The position numbers were made by a program, and so were the translations under genes. 64,000 nucleotides of DNA, taken from assembly GCA_029247365.1 (NCBI GenBank), contig JAQWLJ010000033.1:62001-126000 (forward strand). The letters are read 5' to 3'. Positions 15,901 to 24,110 of this stretch are shown piece after piece; within the stretch, counting starts at the first letter, position 1, and every line of letters starts with the position of its first letter. The notes under the pieces were generated by a model. It had not been told where the DNA came from. It searched no databases and saw only the letters and a program-made list of their open reading frames with translations. This DNA comes from Acidimicrobiales bacterium. GTDB lineage: Bacteria > Actinomycetota > Acidimicrobiia > Acidimicrobiales > Aldehydirespiratoraceae.

Positions 15901-16437
15901 GACCACCACAGTGCCGGGTTCGGCGGTGGTCTGCAGCCGCGACGCTGTGTTCACAACGTCGCCCATTGCGGTGTAGTCGTCGCCGGCCTGCATCGCACCG
16001 ACGAGGACTTCGCCAGTATTGATGCCGATGCGGAGACGGATGCCGACGCCGGTCTCGTCGTCAAACCGGGTGACGGTCTCTTGCATGCGCAGCGCAGCTC
16101 GAACCGCACGCTCGGCGTCGTCTTCGTGCGCGATGGGCGCACCGAAGAGGGCGACGATCGCATCACCAACGACCTTGTCAACACGGCCACCGAATGCCGT
16201 GATGTCGTCGGCGAGCAGCGCGAAGCAGCGATCAACGAAGTTTTTTACCTGCTCGGGATCCTTGTATTCTGACAGTCCGGTGAAACCAACGATGTCGGCG
16301 AATAGGACCGTCACGACCCGTCTCTCATCGGCTCGACGGGTCAGCTCTTGACCGCACGAGCTGCAGAACCGAGCGTCATCCACAACTGGCGAACCACATG
16401 CCGGACACTTCACGCTGCTCAATCTACGTCGACTCAT
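12943..16437 (-). CDS. class III adenylate/guanylate cyclase fused to an ATPase and TPR-like repeats
   Basis: A 1164-residue multidomain protein. It starts with a zinc ribbon (Cys11, Cys14, Cys25, Cys28). A class III cyclase domain follows (about 38-215) with both metal aspartates (FADIVGFT, Asp48; VVGDAIVALFG, Asp93) and the VNTASRL motif with its transition-state Asn and Arg, so it looks catalytically competent. Next is a STAND/AAA-like ATPase with Walker A GEPGQGKTR (about 262-270) and then about 600 helical residues with repeated Ala-rich TPR-like patterns. Such proteins are common in actinobacteria and are thought to couple ligand or partner sensing to cyclic-nucleotide signalling. The ATG at 16437 is chosen; the track's longer start is TTG. 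Confidence 0.85.
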   Translation of the reverse strand: MSRRRLSSVKCPACGSPVVDDARFCSSCGQELTRRADERRVVTVLFADIVGFTGLSEYKDPEQVKNFVDRCFALLADDITAFGGRVDKVVGDAIVALFGAPIAHEDDAERAVRAALRMQETVTRFDDETGVGIRLRIGINTGEVLVGAMQAGDDYTAMGDVVNTASRLQTTAEPGTVVVSSDTYAATQELIRYRSIGQLHARGRESPVTAYRALAPYGRPGERRTSPELPFVGRDRELGTSRVAMEQAYGDRRGLLLTITGEPGQGKTRLAAELAELARFDHDAIELHGRCLPYGETNIWWPIAELVRSATGLDIDATYDTARGVIDDMVSGILRERSAALDAGRVADGILHLLGYETPLAKLATERSSAEVTRSTRIILGVLTRRSPLLLWLSDLHWADDEVLRLLDDLLDRLGRRPVVVLVSGTAALHERWTPRSSLFNSVSLVLDGLDDVSMNLLAAEVAPDLDVPTRIALVERAGGNPLFLEEMARMVAATGSEAAEAGSLPANVRSVIGARLDALDEPARNLIGDAAVLGLRGERKNLQRMTAFTQGESDIQDAIVTLQRADLLDVTTNAWAFLSNVVRDVVYDRLTKTQRAFRHGGVARWLETHRPSDIDTIARHYRQAAALVDEVGGVEGIEDDLADKAVEWTIKALDELSVRSSNDQMIELQTISLDLLPPEDVRRVDVLLRRSETQARSLEPAAARADLDEAMSLIDNTTPIETKARSELVASELAQWADEYGPAVQHAHVALDLAVESGDDRLRAAALRRRGMAELFQGASDAAEESILASFTFYERLGDEVGMAWARQNLAWISFSEGRMGEAEDRLHAAADAFERAGDLAGQAWSTGLLAYVRIYEGRFAEADELARTALLDAREQGDKWGQGMMNVALANSALWSGRVDDALEHSEAAVTHFPEGADSLGVSQALAVRGRALVRRGRLGLGFQLLENASHDHSAGPGADLLHSATIAAAATVGDVARFEGFEALVTTDPEVLGEAERRVSRAVAYLQTGDPQNAVDLLADSPLPGNENESVWAWAVMAIGRTALDLPTDELIDAVEASSRATYSDRVIARIAVALAAARSDDAAAAETALERARAALPSGGDMLFPAIVSTAAAVVATRLGSSDAASLRATAIEVLTAMGIPESGWWVAFEAAAGVGRVDP

Positions 16438-16644
16438 CGCGGGGGACGCGAGCAGTCCGTCAGAGAGGAGACTGCGGTTGTGGGAACGCTTTCCCATCGT
16501 TGGGTCCAACAGCAGTCGAGAACCGAACCGTCTCGGCTAAAAGCGAATCTGTTCGCTACCGACGGATTACCAGCGTCTGTCGCAATGTCCGCCCGTTAGC
16601 GTGAGCAGAACAAGCGAGTGCAATCCCCCACCTGGAGTCCTGTG

Positions 16645-17397
16645 ATGACCGACGCCCCGCCCCCCGCCAGCGCCGCAGCTGCCGCCCGAGCCGAAGGCGC
16701 CACCAAAATCTACGGCTCGGGTGACACCGAAGTCCGTGCCCTTGACGGCGTCGACGTGTCGTTCAACCTCGGCGAATTCACCGCCATCATGGGACCGTCG
16801 GGCTCTGGCAAGTCCACCCTCATGCATTGCATGGCCGGACTCGACACCCTCACCAGCGGCGAGGTCTACATCGGCGCCACGCCGCTGTCGGTCCAGTCCG
16901 AAAAAGATCTCACACTCCTTCGCCGCGACAACGTCGGTTTCGTCTTCCAGGCGTTCAATCTCATTCCGACGCTTACCGCAATGGAGAACATCACGCTTCC
17001 AGCCGACCTTGCTGGCCGGCCCGCCGATGCCGAGTGGGTCGACAAAGTCATTTCGACCGTGGGTCTCACCAACCGCATCACCCACCGGCCCAACGAGCTC
17101 TCTGGCGGCCAGCAGCAGCGGGTCGCGGTTAGTCGTGCCCTCGCCAGCCAGCCCGAGATCATCTTCGCCGATGAGCCCACCGGCAACCTCGACTCCACCA
17201 CCGGCGGCGAGATCCTCGCCTTCATGCGCAGCGCCGTCGACGAATACGGCCAGACCATTGCGATGGTCACCCACGACCCAACAGCTGCGTCGTACGCCGA
17301 TCGCGTCATCTTTCTCGTCGACGGGAAAATTGTCGACGAGCTTTCTGACCCGACACCCGACACCGTTCTTGACATGATGAAGAGCCTTGGCGACTGA
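16645..17397 (+). CDS. MacB/LolD-type ABC transporter ATP-binding protein
   Basis: A 250-residue ATPase with Walker A GPSGSGKST, Q-loop VFQAFNLIPTLTAMEN, signature LSGGQQQRVAVSRAL and Walker B IIFADEPTGNLD. The FNLIPTLTAMEN and EPTGNLDS segments are diagnostic of the MacB/LolD/FtsE group. The ATG at 16645 is preferred to the track start because GGAG stands 7 bases upstream. An Ala/Pro-rich N-terminal tail of about 20 residues precedes the fold. The partner permease starts 3 bases after the stop codon. The pair probably performs mechanotransmission or lipid/lipoprotein movement at the membrane rather than import. Confidence 0.9.
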   Translation: MTDAPPPASAAAAARAEGATKIYGSGDTEVRALDGVDVSFNLGEFTAIMGPSGSGKSTLMHCMAGLDTLTSGEVYIGATPLSVQSEKDLTLLRRDNVGFVFQAFNLIPTLTAMENITLPADLAGRPADAEWVDKVISTVGLTNRITHRPNELSGGQQQRVAVSRALASQPEIIFADEPTGNLDSTTGGEILAFMRSAVDEYGQTIAMVTHDPTAASYADRVIFLVDGKIVDELSDPTPDTVLDMMKSLGD

Positions 17398-17400
17398 TCG

Positions 17401-19986
17401 ATGCTTCGCCTCACGATCAAAAACCTGCTCGACAAGAAGATCCGCTTCGCGCTCACCACGCTCGCCGTCATCGTCAGCGTGGCGTCAGTGGTCGGCGTGT
17501 TCGTTCTGACCGACAGTCTTCGCGCCAGCTTCAGCGGTCTGGCCGGCGACATAGCCGGCGGCAGCGACCTGACCGTGCGCGTCGCACAAGACCTCGGCCA
17601 GGAATTCGACCGGCCTCCGTTCGACGAAGCGTTCGCCGATGGCATCGACGTCGTTGACGGCGTCGACGACGTCATTCCTGGCGTTTTCTCGTTCAACGAC
17701 ACGGTAATCATCGATGACGACGGCGAGGCGATCCGGCCGCAAGGCCCCCCTACTCTCGGATTCAGTTGGGACCCGACCACCTTCTTCATCGCTGCAGGTG
17801 ACGCCCCCGACGCGCTGGGCGAATTCGCAACTGACGTCTCAACCGCAGCCGACAACGGCCTGATCATCGGTCAGACCTACGCGATCGACGGCCCAACCCG
17901 ACAAGAGGACTTCAGACTGGTTGGCACGTTCCGCTTCGGTTCGCCTGACGAACACACCAGTCTCGGACAGACAATGGCGGCGTTTGAACTTGAACAGGCA
18001 CAGGACTTTCTCAACCGGCCCGGTCAGTACGATGCCATCGCCGTCGTTGTCGAGCAGGGTGAAGACGTTGCGACAGTGCAGGCGGCGATTCAAGCTGCGG
18101 TCGGGCAAGAGCTTGAGGTCGTGACCTCCGAAGTGATCGAGGATGAGAACGCCGAAGGGTTCGATGAGTTCATCTCGATCTTCAACAACATTTTGTTGGC
18201 GTTTGCGTTCATCATCGTGTTCGTCTCCACCTTCATAATCAACAACACGTTCCAAATCGTGGTGAGCCAGCGGATCCGTGAACTCGGCCTGCTCCGAGCG
18301 ATCGGCGCGACCGGTAATCAGGTCGCCCGCTCGGTCTATTTCGAGGCGCTCCTCGTGGGGTTGTTCAGCACCGTCGTCGGCATTCTCTTCGGTTTGTTGC
18401 TCGGCCAGGGACTGCGCGGTGCGCTGAACAGCCTTGGCTTCTCGCTGCCGGCCGGGCCGATCGAACTCCAGACCCGAACGATCGTGTGGGCTGCTGCGAT
18501 CGGGGTCGGGGTGACGATGCTGTCTGCAATCGTGCCGGCGCGACGGAGCCGAACCATCTCCCCGATCGCAGCAATCCAGAACGATCAGCGACTCGCGGGC
18601 GCCAGCCTCACCCGCCGACTCTGGGTGGGTGGTGTCATGACCCTGATCGGTGGCGCATTGCTCGTCGTCGGTTTGTTCGTGGCCTCGACGACGACGAACG
18701 TGCTCACCAATGTTGCGATCGGTGCGGTGCTGATTTTCATTGGGGTCAACACCTTGTCGCCGTCCTTTGCCCGTCCTGTGGCCACTGCGCTGGGCGCGCC
18801 GATCGCTCGCCTGTTCGGAACCACTGGCGAAATCGCTCGGGGCAACGCCGCTCGCAGCCCCCGCCGGACCGCATCGACAGCCGGCGCGCTGATGATCGGA
18901 CTCGCTCTGGTCGGCATGGCCGGTGTCGTCGGGTCGTCGCTCACCAAAACCTTCCTGAACACGCTCGACAACGCGGTCGAGGCCGACTACTTCGTCCAGT
19001 CATCCAGTGGCGGGTTCGACCCCTCGGTGACGTTTGCCGAAGAAATCGCGACCGAAATCGACTCGCTTCCCGAATTCGATTCGGTCGTCCGGTACCGCTT
19101 CGCTCAGAGCTCGATGCGGATCGGTGGGGTCGACAAGGACGTGTTCGCCGCTGATTTTGATCTTGTCGAACGTCACCTCGATGCCGACATCATCACCGGT
19201 GGACTGACCGACGCCGACCCCCGCGGCAGCATCGCGCTACATCAGGATCCTGCTGAAGATCTGGGCGTCGGTGTGGGCGACACACTCACAGCGACGTTCC
19301 CTGATGGCGAGACCGACGAGTTGACTGTCGTAGCAGTCTTCACCGATTCGTCGATCTTCGGAAACTGGTTGGTCGACAACGACGTTTGGGAAGCCCACTT
19401 TGTGCGCACCGGTCTCGCCTTTGCGAGTGCGACCGTGACCGGTTTCTCTGACGACCTGCCGCAAGCAGAACAGGATGCCTTGCTCGAGCAGGCCGCTGCC
19501 GCCATCGCTCCGGTCGCCGAACAGTTCCCAACGATTGTCGCCGAAAGCCGGGTCGAGTTCCGTCAGAGCCAGCAGGACCAGCTCAATTCGTTCCTCGCAG
19601 TCATCTTCGTGCTGCTTGCGCTGTCGTTGGTAATCGCGCTGATCGGGATCGCCAACACCTTGGCGCTTTCGGTGTTCGAACGGACCCGCGAGATCGGGCT
19701 GCTACGAGCGGTCGGGATGACCCGGCGCCAGTTGCGCCGAGCGATTCGATGGGAAGCGGTCATCATCGCAGTGTTCGGCGCCATTCTCGGCTTGATCCTC
19801 GGCGTGATCTTCGGTGTCGCAGCCGTCATCGCGATTCCCGACACGTTCATTAGCATCGTGTCGGTGCCCTACGGGCAGCTCGTCGTGTACGTGCTGATCG
19901 CGGCGATCGCCGGCATCCTCGCTGCGATCCTTCCGGCTCGCCGGGCTGCTCGCCTCAACGTGTTGGACGCGATCAGTCACGAGTAG
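17401..19986 (+). CDS. FtsX/MacB-family ABC permease, two-module
   Basis: An 861-residue membrane protein with eight or so transmembrane segments in two FtsX modules. An N-terminal segment (ALTTLAVIVSVASVVGVFVLT) leads into a large extracytoplasmic MacB-PCD-like region to about residue 260. A FtsX core follows at about 260-390 with RIRELGLLRAIGATGNQVARS. A second periplasmic-type region and a second core then follow, with TREIGLLRAVGMTRRQLRRAIRWE near the end. This duplicated design is typical of actinobacterial LolE/MacB-like permeases. It is coupled to the ATPase gene just upstream. Substrate unknown; lipid or lipoprotein handling is the usual proposal. Confidence 0.9.
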   Translation: MLRLTIKNLLDKKIRFALTTLAVIVSVASVVGVFVLTDSLRASFSGLAGDIAGGSDLTVRVAQDLGQEFDRPPFDEAFADGIDVVDGVDDVIPGVFSFNDTVIIDDDGEAIRPQGPPTLGFSWDPTTFFIAAGDAPDALGEFATDVSTAADNGLIIGQTYAIDGPTRQEDFRLVGTFRFGSPDEHTSLGQTMAAFELEQAQDFLNRPGQYDAIAVVVEQGEDVATVQAAIQAAVGQELEVVTSEVIEDENAEGFDEFISIFNNILLAFAFIIVFVSTFIINNTFQIVVSQRIRELGLLRAIGATGNQVARSVYFEALLVGLFSTVVGILFGLLLGQGLRGALNSLGFSLPAGPIELQTRTIVWAAAIGVGVTMLSAIVPARRSRTISPIAAIQNDQRLAGASLTRRLWVGGVMTLIGGALLVVGLFVASTTTNVLTNVAIGAVLIFIGVNTLSPSFARPVATALGAPIARLFGTTGEIARGNAARSPRRTASTAGALMIGLALVGMAGVVGSSLTKTFLNTLDNAVEADYFVQSSSGGFDPSVTFAEEIATEIDSLPEFDSVVRYRFAQSSMRIGGVDKDVFAADFDLVERHLDADIITGGLTDADPRGSIALHQDPAEDLGVGVGDTLTATFPDGETDELTVVAVFTDSSIFGNWLVDNDVWEAHFVRTGLAFASATVTGFSDDLPQAEQDALLEQAAAAIAPVAEQFPTIVAESRVEFRQSQQDQLNSFLAVIFVLLALSLVIALIGIANTLALSVFERTREIGLLRAVGMTRRQLRRAIRWEAVIIAVFGAILGLILGVIFGVAAVIAIPDTFISIVSVPYGQLVVYVLIAAIAGILAAILPARRAARLNVLDAISHE

Positions 19987-20037
19987 TGCGTCACCGGCGG
20001 CGTCGAGTAGGCGAAGTGGGCTGAGCCCGACCTCCGG

Positions 20038-20796
20038 TCAGCTCTGACAGGTCGGGCACCACCAGGTGCGGCGTCCGATGACACCGTGCTCGACGGTGCG
20101 GATCTGGTGGAGGCAGCGGTGACAGCCCTGCCCGGCCCGGTTGTAGACCGCCAGACCTTTGGGATGGGTTTGGCGTTTCCACCGGCCGAGGTTGGCCTGG
20201 AGCTGCGCAGCGGCGGTTTCGTACAGGTGGCGTCGGGTTGGTTCGTCGACATCGGCCAGCGGACGGAACGGGCTTGTTTCGCAAGCCCACAGCACCTCGT
20301 TTTTGTAGACGTTGCCGATGCCGGCGGCGAGGCGCTGGTCGAGCAACACCTCGGCGATCTGGACGGTCTGGTCTGAGCTCGCGACCCGCTTGAGCACCGC
20401 ATCGAAGTCGACGTCGGGGAGGCACAGGTCGGGGCCGAGATGTGCGAGCCGATCGTCAGCTTCTGGTCCGATCTCGACGGTGGGGGCTGCGAAACAGACG
20501 GCGACGTGTGACTCCGTCTCGAGCACGGCGCGGGCGAGATGACGGGGCCGGCGCCACCGTTCGCCCTGTTCGTAGAGATGCCAGACGCCGGTCATGTGCA
20601 GATGGGTTCGCAGCGCGAGCCCCCGCTCCACGACGATCTCGAGGAACTTGCCAACCGCCTCGACCGACCTCACCGTGTCGCCGACCCGGAGCCGGTATAT
20701 CCCTCGGGCCCGGACGTTGATAGCGGTCAACGACTCGCCCAGTAGCGCCGGACGAAGGGTGAGGGCTGTGTTGAAGAGGGTGTCGCCTTCGGGCAT
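20038..20796 (-). CDS. nei2: Fpg/Nei-family DNA glycosylase (Nei2-like)
   Basis: A 252-residue base-excision repair enzyme. It begins PEGDT (Pro after Met is the catalytic nucleophile, then Glu), carries a Lys in VGKFLEI, a H2TH region around LAAGIGNVYKNEVLW and a C-terminal zinc finger with CHRC and CPTC. These features fit the Nei2 branch, which removes oxidised bases such as uracil and pyrimidine lesions and cleaves the abasic site. Its ATG overlaps the stop of the esterase gene (TGATG), so it is the third gene of the guaB operon. In mycobacteria nei2 lies next to lhr; here lhr is about 30 kb away on the same strand. Confidence 0.88.
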   Translation of the reverse strand: MPEGDTLFNTALTLRPALLGESLTAINVRARGIYRLRVGDTVRSVEAVGKFLEIVVERGLALRTHLHMTGVWHLYEQGERWRRPRHLARAVLETESHVAVCFAAPTVEIGPEADDRLAHLGPDLCLPDVDFDAVLKRVASSDQTVQIAEVLLDQRLAAGIGNVYKNEVLWACETSPFRPLADVDEPTRRHLYETAAAQLQANLGRWKRQTHPKGLAVYNRAGQGCHRCLHQIRTVEHGVIGRRTWWCPTCQS

Positions 20797-21845
20797 CAGG
20801 CGTCGGCCAGCAGCGCAGCAGCGTCGCTTGCGATCCGCTCGGTAGCTTTCTGGGCCGCCTTGGAGACTGCGCCCATGACGGTGAACGAGTGGGTGAGCTC
20901 GCCCTCACAGCGGTGCACGACGCTGACGTTCGCGTCCTGCAACGCCGCCGCATAGGCGTCGCCCTCCGAGCGCAGCGGGTCAAAGCCAGCGGTGACGATC
21001 AGCGCAGGCGGCTGCCCGGTGAGGTTCGTCTCCAAGCCCGGACTTGCCCGACGATCGTCGGCGTTGTTGTCGGTGATGCCGCCCATGAGGGCGAAGAACT
21101 GCAGCGTCGCCTCGCTCAACGGCCACGCCTCGGCCATCGTGTCCCGCGAGCCGCCCTGCCACGTGGCGTCGAGGCCCGGATACAGCAGGATCTGCGCGAC
21201 CGGTGCGGCGAGACCCTCCCGTCGACGTTCCTGACACACCACCGCCGAGAGTTTGCCCCCCTGCGACGTGCCTGCGACCGCAACGCGAGCGGGGTCGATC
21301 CCGAGGCCATCGGCATGGTCGATCACCCACTGGTAGGCGGCGAGCGAATCGACAACGTCGGCGGGGAACGGATGCTCCGGGGCGAGCCGGTAGTCGACCG
21401 AGATCACGACGGCCTGGCAGGCGTCGGAGAGCATCGTGCAAAGGGTGTGGTCGGTGTCGAGGCCACCGATCACGCCGCCGCCCTGGTGGTACCAGACGAT
21501 CGCGGCGGATCGACCCGAGGTTCGGGGCGGGTGGTAGAGGCGGACGGGGATGTCGCGCGCTGGGCCCGGGATCGTCCGGTCGTGGACCGAGACCTCGGCG
21601 ACGGGATCGCCCGAGCCGATCGCGACCATTGTGTCGAAGCCGTCTCGGATCGTCTGCGGCCTGACCTCAGTGCCCGCGTTGCGGGCCCTGGCGGCCTGGA
21701 TGAGCGAGGCGTAGGCGTAAATCTGAAGATCGAGGGTGTGGCTATCGATCGTGGGCGGCTCGCCATGACGGCGTTTCAGCGCGGCCTTCGGGAGACGGCG
21801 TTGCCCGCGAGCGAGGGCCTTTCCTATGCGGTCTTGGACGCTCAT
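20796..21845 (-). CDS. acetyl-esterase-type alpha/beta hydrolase (hormone-sensitive lipase family)
   Basis: A 349-residue esterase of the HSL family: the oxyanion motif HQGGG (usually HGGG) near residue 120, [13 protein letters not shown], the nucleophile elbow GTSQGG with Ser, an Asp in [12 protein letters not shown], and the catalytic His in LTHSFTVMG. The ATG at 21845 overlaps the guaB stop (ATGA), which settles the start; the 99 residues the ORF track adds upstream are a shadow of guaB. The basic N-terminus ([19 protein letters not shown]) resembles cytoplasmic esterases. Substrate unknown; short-chain esters are typical. Confidence 0.88.
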   Translation of the reverse strand: MSVQDRIGKALARGQRRLPKAALKRRHGEPPTIDSHTLDLQIYAYASLIQAARARNAGTEVRPQTIRDGFDTMVAIGSGDPVAEVSVHDRTIPGPARDIPVRLYHPPRTSGRSAAIVWYHQGGGVIGGLDTDHTLCTMLSDACQAVVISVDYRLAPEHPFPADVVDSLAAYQWVIDHADGLGIDPARVAVAGTSQGGKLSAVVCQERRREGLAAPVAQILLYPGLDATWQGGSRDTMAEAWPLSEATLQFFALMGGITDNNADDRRASPGLETNLTGQPPALIVTAGFDPLRSEGDAYAAALQDANVSVVHRCEGELTHSFTVMGAVSKAAQKATERIASDAAALLADA

Positions 21846-23290
21846 TCGTCGCGTAGGACGGTGATGTCGTGGGGATGACTCTCGCGAAGACCGGCGCCCG
21901 TGATGCGGGTCAGCCGGGTGCGATGGCGTAGGTCGTCGAGGTCGGCGGCGCCGGCGTAGCCCATGCCCGACCGAAGACCACCGACGATCTGGCTGATGAG
22001 CTCCGACATCGGACCGGCGTACCGGACTCGGCCCTCGACGCCTTCGGCGACGTGCTTGCCGGGAGCCTGGCCGGTGCCGTAGCGATCTTTCGCCCGTCCC
22101 CGCATTGCACCAGAGGAGCCCATACCCCGGTAGGTCTTCCACATCGCACCGTCGACGAGTTCGAGCTCGCCCGGTGCCTCGTCGACACCGGCGAGAAGAT
22201 TGCCGAGCATGACCGCGTCGGCGCCGGCTACAAACGCCTTGACGATGTCGCCGGACGTGACGATGCCACCGTCGGCGATGATCGGGACGCCGAGCTCACG
22301 GGATGTCTGGACGCATTCGTGAATTGCGGTCATCTGGGGCATGCCGGCCCCGGCGACGATGCGGGTGGTGCAGATGCTGCCGGCACCCACGCCGACCTTA
22401 ATGACATCGGCGCCGGCTTCGACGAGAGCCTCGACGCCTTCTCGCGTGACGACGTTGCCGCCGACGACCGGGAGGTCAGGCCAACCCTTCTTGATGGTGC
22501 GGACCGCATCGACAACACCCTGGGTGTGGCCGTGGGCGGTGTCGATCACGATCATGTCGACGCCGGCGGCCTCGAGGGCTTCGGTGCGCTCGGCGACATC
22601 AGTGACACCGACTGCCGCTGCGACCCGGAGCCGCCCGTTCGTATCGAGGGTGGCGTTCGGGTGCTCGATGCGCTTGTCGATGTCCTTGACCGTGATGAGG
22701 CCCTGAAGCACTCCGGCGTCGTCGACCAGCGGCAGCTTCTCGATGCGGTGCTCGTGGAGTATCTCGACGGCTTCCTCGAGGCTGGTGCCGACCGGTGCGG
22801 TGACCAGACCGTCGGCGGTCATGAAGTCGGTGACGGTCTGGGAGTACTGCTCGGGTGTGCAGAACCGGACATCGCGGTTGGTGAGGATGCCGACGAGACG
22901 ACCGTCGGGGTCACAGATCGGCACGCCGCTGATCTTGTGCCGGGCCATCAGTGCCTCGGCGTCGTCGAGGGTGGAGGTCGGTGGGAGGCTGATCGGTGAG
23001 GAGATCATGCCGGCTTGGGCCCGCTTGACCCGGTCGACTTCCTCGGCCTGCTGCTCGATAGTGAGGTTGCGGTGCAGCACCCCGATGCCACCGGCTCGCG
23101 CGATGGCGATGGCCAACGGGGATTCGGTGACGGTGTCCATCGCCGCCGACATCAACGGCACGGCCAACTCAATGCCCGCGAGTGACGTGGAGGTGTCGAC
23201 CTCGGTGGGCAGGACTTCGCTCCAACCAGGGACGACCAGCACATCGTCGAAGGTGAGCGCCTCGGAACCAGAGAGAACCTCGTCGTTCAT
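21842..23290 (-). CDS. guaB: inosine-5'-monophosphate dehydrogenase
   Basis: A 482-residue IMPDH, the normal length. It shows the N-terminal [11 protein letters not shown], two CBS domains (about 95-210), the NAD-binding [11 protein letters not shown] region, the active-site loop GAGSICTTR with Cys307, and the flap motif [11 protein letters not shown]. It oxidises IMP to XMP in GMP synthesis. The ATG at 23290 agrees with the family start. It is preceded by a good promoter whose predicted start point falls on the ATG, so the mRNA is probably leaderless. An esterase gene and nei2 follow with 1-4 base overlaps, so all three share transcription. Confidence 0.95.
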   Translation of the reverse strand: MNDEVLSGSEALTFDDVLVVPGWSEVLPTEVDTSTSLAGIELAVPLMSAAMDTVTESPLAIAIARAGGIGVLHRNLTIEQQAEEVDRVKRAQAGMISSPISLPPTSTLDDAEALMARHKISGVPICDPDGRLVGILTNRDVRFCTPEQYSQTVTDFMTADGLVTAPVGTSLEEAVEILHEHRIEKLPLVDDAGVLQGLITVKDIDKRIEHPNATLDTNGRLRVAAAVGVTDVAERTEALEAAGVDMIVIDTAHGHTQGVVDAVRTIKKGWPDLPVVGGNVVTREGVEALVEAGADVIKVGVGAGSICTTRIVAGAGMPQMTAIHECVQTSRELGVPIIADGGIVTSGDIVKAFVAGADAVMLGNLLAGVDEAPGELELVDGAMWKTYRGMGSSGAMRGRAKDRYGTGQAPGKHVAEGVEGRVRYAGPMSELISQIVGGLRSGMGYAGAADLDDLRHRTRLTRITGAGLRESHPHDITVLRDE

Positions 23291-23296
23291 TGCCTC

Positions 23297-23324
23297 AAGA
23301 TAGGGGAAATTGCGCCGATGACAA
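23297..23324 (-). promoter_or_regulatory. guaB promoter (probably leaderless)
   Basis: On the minus strand TTGTCA (23324-23319), a 16-base spacer and TATCTT (23302-23297) precede the guaB ATG by 6 bases. The start of transcription therefore coincides with the start codon. No ribosome binding site exists between -10 and ATG. The rest of the 23291-23510 gap shows no gene. Confidence 0.6.
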
Positions 23325-23510
23325 GGACCCAAGATCGGGACTGATTCTGGTTGCGAGTGGGGCGGTAGATGCCACCACCAGGGTCCCTCGCAGCCACACC
23401 TTCGAATGTGGCGCCGCTCGCCTTTACGATTGATTCGTCGTAGCGCCAACTATCACCAGCCGTAACGTCGTCTCGCCCGGCGTGCGCAACCGCAAGAAAG
23501 ACTCTTCGCC

Positions 23511-24110
23511 CTATTCGAGCAATCCGAGCTCGCCGCCGACGAGGCAATACCGCTCACCCGTCTCCGGGCACACGAAGTCATCACCATCGGGATCGAGACG
23601 AAGGCCGGCTCTACCGACCCACGCAACATGCTTTGCCGGGTTACCGAGCACCATCGAGTGCGCAGCGACGTCCTTCACGACGACGGCTCCGGCCCCGACC
23701 AGCGCCCACGCGCCGACCGTCACACCAGCGCGCACCACGCTGCGGGCACCAATCGCTGCGCCATCGCCGATCGTGACCCCATCGGCCTCCCAACCGTCCG
23801 CCGACTTCAACGACCCGTCGGGATCCACCGCTCGCGGATAGACATCGTTGGTAAGAATTGCAGCCGGGCCGATGAACACGCCCTCCCCTAGGATAGCCGG
23901 ATCGTAGACGAGGGCGAGGTTCTGCACCTTGCAGTTGTCGCCCATCACCACGCCCGGACCGACATAGGCGCCCCGACCGATCACACAGTTGCGACCGATG
24001 TCGGCGTGTTCCCGGATCTGCACGAGATGCCACACAGAGGTGCCGTCACCGATTGAGGCACACTCGTCGATGTCAGCGGAACCTCCGGAGCGGTCCGACC
24101 ATCCGCTCAT
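23511..24110 (-). CDS. wbpD: left-handed beta-helix N-acetyltransferase (WbpD/WlbB-like)
   Basis: A 199-residue hexapeptide-repeat protein with imperfect [LIV]-G-x4 repeats from about residue 12 to 150 (for example SADIDECASIGDGTSV, VTIGDGAAIGARSVV, GVTVGAWALVGAGAVV) and the GNPAKHVAWVG end of sugar O/N-acetyltransferases. Position 3' of a UDP-sugar dehydrogenase and the presence of partner genes support assignment as the N-acetyltransferase acting on the 3-amino group of UDP-GlcNAc3NA, giving UDP-GlcNAc3NAcA. A short C-terminal tail with CPETGERYC could bind a metal. The ATG overlaps the upstream dehydrogenase stop by 4 bases. Confidence 0.85.
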   Translation of the reverse strand: MSGWSDRSGGSADIDECASIGDGTSVWHLVQIREHADIGRNCVIGRGAYVGPGVVMGDNCKVQNLALVYDPAILGEGVFIGPAAILTNDVYPRAVDPDGSLKSADGWEADGVTIGDGAAIGARSVVRAGVTVGAWALVGAGAVVVKDVAAHSMVLGNPAKHVAWVGRAGLRLDPDGDDFVCPETGERYCLVGGELGLLE

